DNA of 10,696 nucleotides. Origin: Syntrophomonadaceae bacterium (GTDB lineage Bacteria > Bacillota > Syntrophomonadia > Syntrophomonadales > Syntrophomonadaceae). Positions 5,984 to 10,696 of this stretch are shown in pieces. How positions within the stretch are numbered: the stretch's first letter is position 1; each line of letters starts with the position of its first letter. The stretch covers positions 1 to 10,696 of the forward strand of contig JAAZOA010000078.1 in NCBI GenBank assembly GCA_012798055.1, in the 5' to 3' direction. Under the pieces are notes generated by a model. It ran no database searches and was not told the origin of the DNA. It worked only from the letters and a program-made list of their open reading frames with translations. Position numbers and translations under genes: made by a program.

Positions 5984-6991
5984 ATGGCGGAAATAAGAAG
6001 GGATCTGGTCAGGAATTGTTGGGTTGCGATCCCGGCCAATTCTGCCCTGAAACCAGCCCACTTTCCCATAAAAAGGCGGGGCATTGAGACGGTAGGCAAC
6101 CAGGGGTTTTGTCCCTTCTGCGAAGGGAATGAATCGTCCACCCCCCATGAGATTATGGCCTACAGGAAGGAAGGGTCTCAACCTGATACCCCGGGATGGT
6201 CCATCCGGGTGGTCGCCAACAAATTTTCCGTGTTTCAAATTGATGAAGCCCTGGAGAAGACGGATCTGGGCATCTACAGCAATTATACCGGGGTGGGCAA
6301 ACAGGAAGTGATAATTGAAACCCCGGAGCACGGCATAGATATACACAATTTCAGCCAGCAGAAGATAGGGCAGCTCCTGACCGTTTTCAAAACCAGGTAC
6401 AATAACTTGGCCCAGAACGAGAAGATCAAGTACATCCAGATCTACAAGAACCGGGGCATATTCGCGGGAGCTTCCCTGGAGCACAGCCACAGTCAGATGA
6501 TGGGGCTGCCTTATGTGCCCCGGACCAATGCGGGCCTGCCCAGATACTTCCAAAAAAAAGGCCGGTGTCTGATTTGTGCCATACTTGCCCAGGAAAAACA
6601 GAACGGGGTCAGGGTCATCTATGAAAGTGAGCATTTCTTGCTGATCTGCCCTTATGCCTCCCGATTCTCCTACGAGACCTGGGTGATTCCCAAGCAGCAC
6701 TGTGAGCATTTCGGGGACATAAATGAGGCTCAGATAATAGACCTGGCCTGGGTCGTCATGATTTTTAGCCGCATAATGACCGATGCTTTGGATAATCCGG
6801 CCTATAACCTGGTGTTCAACTCGGCTCCGCTCAATATGCAGTTTGTCCCTGGCTATCATTGGTTTTTGGAGATATTGCCCCGTCTGCTGGTCACCACCGG
6901 CGCAGATATATCTACCGGTATGTATTCCAATCCTGTAGCCCCGGAACTGGCTGCAGAATTATTTCGCAATAAAATGCTAAAATTAGTTTAA
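5984..6991 (+). CDS. galT: Galactose-1-phosphate uridylyltransferase-like nucleotidyltransferase (HIT superfamily)
   Basis: This 335-residue protein has the two-lobed GalT layout. CPFCEGNE (C43, C46) and ETPEH (H115) match the zinc ligands of GalT. GASLEHSHSQ (162-171) holds the HxHxQ nucleophile motif, with H167 expected to form the nucleotidyl-histidine intermediate. The C-terminal lobe has a second CxxC (C195, C198) and a YHWFLEILPR segment (291-300). GalT exchanges UMP between UDP-glucose and galactose-1-phosphate in the cytoplasm. The motif reads HSHSQ rather than the classical HPHGQ, and neither galK nor galE is nearby. A related activity such as ADP-sugar or ADP-sulfurylase-like phosphorylysis therefore cannot be excluded. 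ATG 5984 follows AGAGGAGG (5967-5974). An ATG at 5979 stops after five codons. The gene is followed by yqeG after 11 bases and probably heads the operon. Confidence 0.85.
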   Translation: MAEIRRDLVRNCWVAIPANSALKPAHFPIKRRGIETVGNQGFCPFCEGNESSTPHEIMAYRKEGSQPDTPGWSIRVVANKFSVFQIDEALEKTDLGIYSNYTGVGKQEVIIETPEHGIDIHNFSQQKIGQLLTVFKTRYNNLAQNEKIKYIQIYKNRGIFAGASLEHSHSQMMGLPYVPRTNAGLPRYFQKKGRCLICAILAQEKQNGVRVIYESEHFLLICPYASRFSYETWVIPKQHCEHFGDINEAQIIDLAWVVMIFSRIMTDALDNPAYNLVFNSAPLNMQFVPGYHWFLEILPRLLVTTGADISTGMYSNPVAPELAAELFRNKMLKLV

Positions 6992-7002
6992 AGAGGTAAT
7001 AG

Positions 7003-7527
7003 ATGTTAGAATTATTACAGCCTAAGGCCTATGCCGATTCGGTTCTGGAACTACCCCTGGAAGAGTTGCGTCGCAAGCATATTTCCGCGTTTATTTTCGA
7101 CCTGGATAATACCATCACCGAGTGGAACAGCCACCACATTGACGACCAGATGGAAGCATGGTTCGTGAGACTCCTGGCCCAGGGTTTCCAGGCCTGTATC
7201 CTTTCCAACAACGGGGAGCGGCGCATCAAGAGTGTAGCTGACAGACTGGGTATACCTTTCATCCACCGGGCGGCCAAGCCGCGCCGGCGCGCTTTCCGCC
7301 GGGCTTTGTATATCATGGGGGTGACCGCCTCCCAGACAGCTGTGGTGGGTGACCAAGTATTCACTGACATACTGGGAGGCAACCGGGCCGGACTTTATAC
7401 TATCCTGGTCAAACCCATCGCCAGCCGCGAATTTATAGGCACCAAGATTAACCGGTTGCTGGAAAAAATGGTGGTGAAGCGGCGCCGAGGACGGTTTAGG
7501 GGCCAAGAATCCGGAGAGAGCAGGTAA
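7003..7527 (+). CDS. yqeG: YqeG family HAD-IIIA phosphatase
   Basis: This 174-residue HAD-superfamily phosphatase has all four motifs in order. Motif I is FDLDNTI, with nucleophile D33 and acid/base D35. Motif II is the LSNN segment (67-70), with S68. K92 lies in AAKPRRRA. Motif IV is GDQVFTDILGGNRAG, with D117 and D122 for Mg2+. YqeG-type proteins are cytoplasmic. The related mitochondrial Gep4 dephosphorylates phosphatidylglycerophosphate, so a similar lipid step is possible but unproven here. The tail is Arg/Lys-rich (KRRRGRFRG), which could favour contact with acidic lipids or RNA. AAGAGG lies six bases before ATG 7003. The stop codon overlaps the aroE start as TAATG, which suggests translational coupling. 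In Bacillus subtilis yqeG and aroE flank the GTPase gene yqeH, and yqeH is absent here. Confidence 0.9.
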   Translation: MLELLQPKAYADSVLELPLEELRRKHISAFIFDLDNTITEWNSHHIDDQMEAWFVRLLAQGFQACILSNNGERRIKSVADRLGIPFIHRAAKPRRRAFRRALYIMGVTASQTAVVGDQVFTDILGGNRAGLYTILVKPIASREFIGTKINRLLEKMVVKRRRGRFRGQESGESR

Positions 7528-8384
7528 TGACAATGATCGATGCACATACCCAGGTCATTGGCCTCATCGGGAATCCCCTGGGGCATAGCCTTTCACCCCG
7601 TATGCACAACGGTACACTGAGCCGCATGGGGATCAACTGCGTGTATTTGCCCTTCGAGGTGCAGCCGGAAGAGCTGCCCGAAGCGGTACTTGGATTACGG
7701 GCTCTGAATATTCGCGGGGTTAATGTCACTATCCCTTACAAACAAGAGGTAATCCCTTACTTGGACGAACTATCGCCCGAAGCAGAGGCCTGCGGGGCTG
7801 TCAACCTTATCAAAAATGCGGATAAACGTCTAATCGGCTACAATACAGACGGACCTGGATTTATGGCCAGCCTGGCCGAGTCAGAAGCCGGCCAGATCGC
7901 TAAAGCGGTTTTGATCGGTGCCGGCGGAGCAGCCCATTCCCTGGCTTTTCAGCTCATCCAGGCTGGAATCAGGGATTTGCAGATATTCGACCTGGAGATA
8001 GACCGAGCCCTGGAACTGGCTGATTTTGCGGGCTCTCTGGGCCGGGGCAGGGCCGAGGGCCACCGGATGAGTGAGGAGCTTTTTGCCCGACAAAGCCGCG
8101 ATGCCGACCTTATCGTCAACTGCACCCCTGTGGGCATGCATCCGCATACTGAAGATTGTCCGGTGAGCTCCCTAACCCAGGTCAAATCCGGGGCGCTAAT
8201 ATACGACTTGATCTATAACCCCTTGACTACCTGCTTTCTTTCGCTTGCCCAGGCCTGCGGTCTGAGGACCATCAACGGTCTGGACATGCTGGTCCACCAA
8301 GGTGCGCTTACCCTGGAGATACTACTGGGGATAAAACCTCCTATCGCCCTGATGAAAGAAGTGGTGACAAATCGAGCTGGATAG
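7527..8384 (+). CDS. aroE: Shikimate dehydrogenase
   Basis: This 285-residue enzyme interconverts 3-dehydroshikimate and shikimate in aromatic amino acid synthesis. The substrate-binding half has GNPLGHSLSPRMHN (15-28) and NVTIPYK (66-72) with catalytic Lys72. GYNTDGPGF (104-112) carries catalytic Asp108. The nucleotide half has the glycine loop GAGGAAHS (131-138), then NCTPVGM (198-204), YNPLTT (230-235) and the closing GLDMLVHQGALTLEILLG (251-268). The usual NADP-binding NRT after the second Rossmann strand is replaced by FDLE (154-157), so the cofactor may be NAD. The start is ATG 7527, with GGAGAG about 8 bases upstream. ATG 7533 is an alternative that would shorten the protein by two residues. 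The gene is coupled to yqeG upstream, and its last codons overlap the pseudopilin frame. Confidence 0.95.
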   Translation: MTMIDAHTQVIGLIGNPLGHSLSPRMHNGTLSRMGINCVYLPFEVQPEELPEAVLGLRALNIRGVNVTIPYKQEVIPYLDELSPEAEACGAVNLIKNADKRLIGYNTDGPGFMASLAESEAGQIAKAVLIGAGGAAHSLAFQLIQAGIRDLQIFDLEIDRALELADFAGSLGRGRAEGHRMSEELFARQSRDADLIVNCTPVGMHPHTEDCPVSSLTQVKSGALIYDLIYNPLTTCFLSLAQACGLRTINGLDMLVHQGALTLEILLGIKPPIALMKEVVTNRAG

Positions 8385-8829
8385 CAAAGGCTACACCCTG
8401 GTAGAGCTAATAGCGGTTATGGCGATCCTGGCCCTGCTGGCGGCAATCACTATGCCTGCCGGCAATCGTATGCTGGCTTCGATGCGATTGGAATCGGACG
8501 CGAGGCAGATGGCTGCTTTGCTTAGACTGGCCCGCTCCGAGGCTATCACCACCGGGCAGCCAAGCACGGTGGTGTTCTATACAGGCAGCGCCAAATACAA
8601 ATTGCTGGGATCCAACTATCACTATCTGAATACCGGCATAAGATTTATCGGCAGTACATCTTTTACCAGCAAACTCAATGGCCTGCCCATATGCGGCTTC
8701 TCACCCCTGGGGGCACCTACTTCCGGAGGGACGGTTACGCTCACCAATGGTTTCGAACGCTGCTACGTGATAGTGAATCCGGTGGTGGGAAGGATAAGGG
8801 TTTCTTCAAGCCCCCCGGGCACTGAATGA
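8377..8829 (+). CDS. GspH/FimT-type pseudopilin with prepilin leader, non-ATG start
   Basis: The frame encodes K-G-Y-T-L-V-E-L from 8386, a textbook prepilin peptidase site with Glu at +5, followed by a hydrophobic helix (IAVMAILALLAAITMP). The remainder, ending in VGRIRVSSSPPG, has the GspH/FimT pattern with RLARSEAITTG after the helix. Such minor pseudopilins initiate type IV pilus or type II secretion filaments at the inner membrane after cleavage by PilD. The frame is closed by TGA at 8365, and no ATG, GTG or TTG lies between it and the cleavage site. CTG 8377 would give a five-residue leader, and ATC 8371 is another option. The first ATG (8419) would remove the cleavage site. The listed start is therefore a best guess, giving 150 residues. 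The gene overlaps aroE by 8 bases. No assembly ATPase or peptidase gene is present in the window. Confidence 0.75.
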   Translation: MDSKGYTLVELIAVMAILALLAAITMPAGNRMLASMRLESDARQMAALLRLARSEAITTGQPSTVVFYTGSAKYKLLGSNYHYLNTGIRFIGSTSFTSKLNGLPICGFSPLGAPTSGGTVTLTNGFERCYVIVNPVVGRIRVSSSPPGTE

Positions 8830-8883
8830 TATCAGCCAGTCCCGGCATGGGGCTGAGGACCAGCAAATATTAGGAGGATAGAC

Positions 8884-10071
8884 ATGTTGAAGTATTACAC
8901 TGCGGGGGAGTCCCATGGCCGGGCCCTGGTAACCATCATCGAGGGCATTCCGGCTGGCTTGCCTATCAGCATCGAGGAGGTAAACCGGCAGCTTAAGCGG
9001 AGACAAGGGGGGTACGGCCGCGGCGGGCGGATGAAGATAGAGCAGGACCAGTTGGAGATATTGGCGGGAGTCAGAGCAGGCCGCACCACCGGTAGTCCGA
9101 TCGCCTTTGCCATTGCCAACCGGGACTGGGAGAATTGGCAGCAAGTGATGGCCATTGAACTTGGCCCCGCCTCCACGGAGCGGGCGGTGACCAGACCAAG
9201 GCCCGGTCACGCCGATCTCCCAGGAGCCATGAAATATCATCATGCTGACATGCGCAATATTCTGGAACGGGCTAGTGCCCGGGAGACCGCTTCCCGGGTG
9301 GCGGCGGGTTCATTTTGCAACCAGTTGTTGGAGCAATTCGCAATCCATCTGTACAGCCAGGTAATCGCTATCGGCGGCATACAGGGACAGCCAGCGGAGA
9401 TCAATGCTGACAATCACAGGGAGATCATGGACAGGTTGGAAGCATCAGCAGTGCGTACCGTAGACGGGGATTCGGAAGCCCGCATGGTGGCAGCCATCGA
9501 TCAGGCCCGCCAGGAGGGAGAATCCCTGGGCGGCTGTTTTGAAGTGGGTGCCCTTGGAGTGCCCCCCGGACTAGGCACATTCGCCACCGCCGAGGGAAGG
9601 CTGGATGCCCGCTTGGGTGGGCTCTTGCTTAGTATTCCGGCAATCAAAGCCGTGGAGATAGGTGAAGGTATCAATAATTCCCGTGCACCAGGTTCCAAGG
9701 TTCATGATGAGATCCATTACCGGAAGAGACAAGGCATCTATCGCCTTACCAACCTGGCAGGGGGAATAGAGGGGGGCATGAGTAACGGGGAGACCATATG
9801 GGCCAGGGCCTATATGAAACCGATCCCTACCTTGTACAAGCCCCTGGTTAGCGTGGATACCAGGAGATGGGAAGAAGAAAAAGCTGATATCGAGCGCTCA
9901 GATATCTGCGCAGTGCCAGCTGCCAGCGTAGTAGGCGAAGCCATGCTGGCTTATGGCTTGGCCGCAGCCTTCCTGGACAAGTTCGGCGGCGATTTTATCG
10001 AGCAGATCCGGGATAATTATGACCGTTATCGTGATTATTTGAGAAAGGAATGGAAATGGCGAAAAATTTAG
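8884..10071 (+). CDS. aroC: Chorismate synthase
   Basis: This full-length 395-residue enzyme converts 5-enolpyruvylshikimate-3-phosphate to chorismate and needs reduced FMN. The N-terminal signature GESHG (8-12) holds catalytic His11. RPRPGHADLPGAMKY (104-118) holds the second catalytic His109. It is followed by RASARETASRVAAGS (129-143) and the late GGIEGGMSNGE (293-303). NRDWENW (79-85) is also typical. It is cytoplasmic and normally a tetramer. No flavin reductase domain is fused, so FMNH2 must come from elsewhere. A strong AGGAGG (8872-8877) precedes ATG 8884 with six bases. The gap of 54 bases after the pseudopilin has no terminator, so co-transcription is likely. The 3' end overlaps aroK by 16 bases. 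Confidence 0.97.
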   Translation: MLKYYTAGESHGRALVTIIEGIPAGLPISIEEVNRQLKRRQGGYGRGGRMKIEQDQLEILAGVRAGRTTGSPIAFAIANRDWENWQQVMAIELGPASTERAVTRPRPGHADLPGAMKYHHADMRNILERASARETASRVAAGSFCNQLLEQFAIHLYSQVIAIGGIQGQPAEINADNHREIMDRLEASAVRTVDGDSEARMVAAIDQARQEGESLGGCFEVGALGVPPGLGTFATAEGRLDARLGGLLLSIPAIKAVEIGEGINNSRAPGSKVHDEIHYRKRQGIYRLTNLAGGIEGGMSNGETIWARAYMKPIPTLYKPLVSVDTRRWEEEKADIERSDICAVPAASVVGEAMLAYGLAAAFLDKFGGDFIEQIRDNYDRYRDYLRKEWKWRKI

Positions 10072-10583
10072 TCTTGATCGGATTTATGGGAACCGGTAAA
10101 AGTACGGTGGGTATACGCCTGGCCCAAAGAATGAAGCGGGAATTTATCGATATGGACCGGAAAATAGAAGAGATCTGCGGCATGTCGGTGGCGGAAATAT
10201 TCAAGCGCTACGGTGAAGTGAGGTTCCGTTCCGAGGAGAGTCTGCTGGCCGCCAAACTGGGGGAAAAACAGGATCTGATCATATCTACCGGTGGCGGAGC
10301 GGTTTTGTTCGCTGAAAATGTGGCTGCCCTTCGAAAAAACGGGATATTGATCTGCCTGGATGCGGACCCGGCAGATATTTTCAGCCGGGTCAACCGTAAG
10401 AAAGGCAGCCGGCCTCTGCTCAAGAAAAACATGACCGTTGAGGATATAGATAACCTGCTGAAGCAAAGGGAACCTTATTATGCCCTGGCTGATATTAGAA
10501 TCTCTACCAGCGGCAAGGATTTGGACCGGGTGGTAAGGGAGATAATGGAGGTAATCCAATCCAAAAACCTGCTCGCTGTCTGA
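10056..10583 (+). CDS. aroK: Shikimate kinase
   Basis: This 175-residue P-loop kinase phosphorylates shikimate to shikimate-3-phosphate with ATP in the cytoplasm. The Walker A loop is GFMGTGKST (9-17). D32/D34 lie in IDMDRKIEE. The shikimate-binding GEVRFR places Phe57 and Arg58 as in the family standard. TGGGAV (78-83) supplies the conserved glycine run, and the lid arginine is R119 in KGSRPLL. All key residues are present. I chose ATG 10056 because AAAGGA (10044-10049) lies six bases upstream. An in-frame ATG at 10050 abuts that site directly and would add only two residues. The start lies within the last codons of aroC, which points to translational coupling. AroB, a frequent next gene in such clusters, does not follow here. 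Confidence 0.95.
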   Translation: MAKNLVLIGFMGTGKSTVGIRLAQRMKREFIDMDRKIEEICGMSVAEIFKRYGEVRFRSEESLLAAKLGEKQDLIISTGGGAVLFAENVAALRKNGILICLDADPADIFSRVNRKKGSRPLLKKNMTVEDIDNLLKQREPYYALADIRISTSGKDLDRVVREIMEVIQSKNLLAV

Positions 10584-10628
10584 TCGATCAAACCTGTCCC
10601 AATGAGACCTATATGAGGGGGAATGAAT

Positions 10629-10696
10629 GTGAAAGCCTTATTGGCTCAGCTCAACACTACCGTTGGTGACATCACTGGCAACCTTAAGAGGCTGGA
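10629..10696 (+). CDS. nadE: Start of glutamine-dependent NAD+ synthetase (partial)
   Basis: Only the first 22 full codons are in the window. They read (M)KALLAQLNTTVGDITGN, the typical beginning of the nitrilase-type glutaminase domain of NAD+ synthetases, which share A-Q-x-N-x-T-V-G-D-x-x-G-N. Family members amidate nicotinic acid adenine dinucleotide using glutamine-derived ammonia. The start is taken as GTG 10629 because AGGGGG (10616-10621) lies 7 bases upstream. The in-frame ATG 10623 is only one base from it. Another nitrilase-family amidohydrolase is possible, since the synthetase half is not visible. The gene follows aroK after 45 bases with no terminator in between. Confidence 0.75.
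   Translation, partial: MKALLAQLNTTVGDITGNLKRL

Noticed and set aside
5897..6859. 320-codon open frame on the minus strand, opposite galT
   Set aside because: It lies almost wholly antisense to galT, whose motifs are all intact. It has no ribosome site at its start and shows no recognisable domain, so it is a shadow of galT codon use.

Overview
The window looks like a chromosomal segment of a Gram-positive anaerobe of the Firmicutes/Clostridia type, with a syntroph-like or acetogen-like physiology as the best guess. The evidence is strong Shine-Dalgarno sites of the AGGAGG type before most genes, a DUF4911-like gene end, the yqeG-aroE pairing known from Bacillus subtilis, a large FAD plus iron-sulfur oxidoreductase with two complete heterodisulfide-reductase-type CCG domains, and an acetate transporter. 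Species assignment is inference. No mobile element, phage gene, CRISPR array, rRNA or tRNA is visible.

Left part (1-3570): the 3' end of a small DUF4911-like gene, then a monocistronic 1024-residue redox protein. That protein joins a GlcD/LdhD-like flavin dehydrogenase to a two-cluster ferredoxin module and an HdrD-like double CCG module. It ends in an unusual Met/Pro-rich tail built of four-residue repeats. It has an apparent extended -10 promoter and ends at a hairpin shared with a convergent gene.

Middle part (3570-5980): an unrecognised 136-residue protein on the minus strand, a PaaI-like hotdog thioesterase on the plus strand, and an acetate transporter of the SatP/AceTr family on the minus strand. 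The last two converge on a near-perfect bidirectional terminator at 4690-4727. Upstream of the transporter lies about 620 bp without a clear large gene. It contains two hairpin regions, a possible 30-codon ORF with a strong ribosome binding site, and two mirror-image overlapping promoters (5749-5782) that point toward the transporter and toward galT.

Right part (5984-10696): a tightly packed plus-strand run, galT-like, yqeG, aroE, a GspH/FimT-type pseudopilin, aroC, aroK and the start of a glutamine-dependent NAD synthetase. AroE, AroK and AroC provide shikimate-pathway steps leading to chorismate: shikimate dehydrogenase, shikimate kinase and chorismate synthase. The intervening EPSP synthase (AroA) is not in the window. 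The pseudopilin sits between aroE and aroC. It retains a prepilin peptidase site only if translation starts at a non-ATG codon overlapping the end of aroE.

The observations most worth a second look are the tetrapeptide MPxx tail of the redox protein, the mirrored promoter pair and small ORF upstream of the transporter, the non-canonical start of the pseudopilin, and the altered cofactor motif of AroE.
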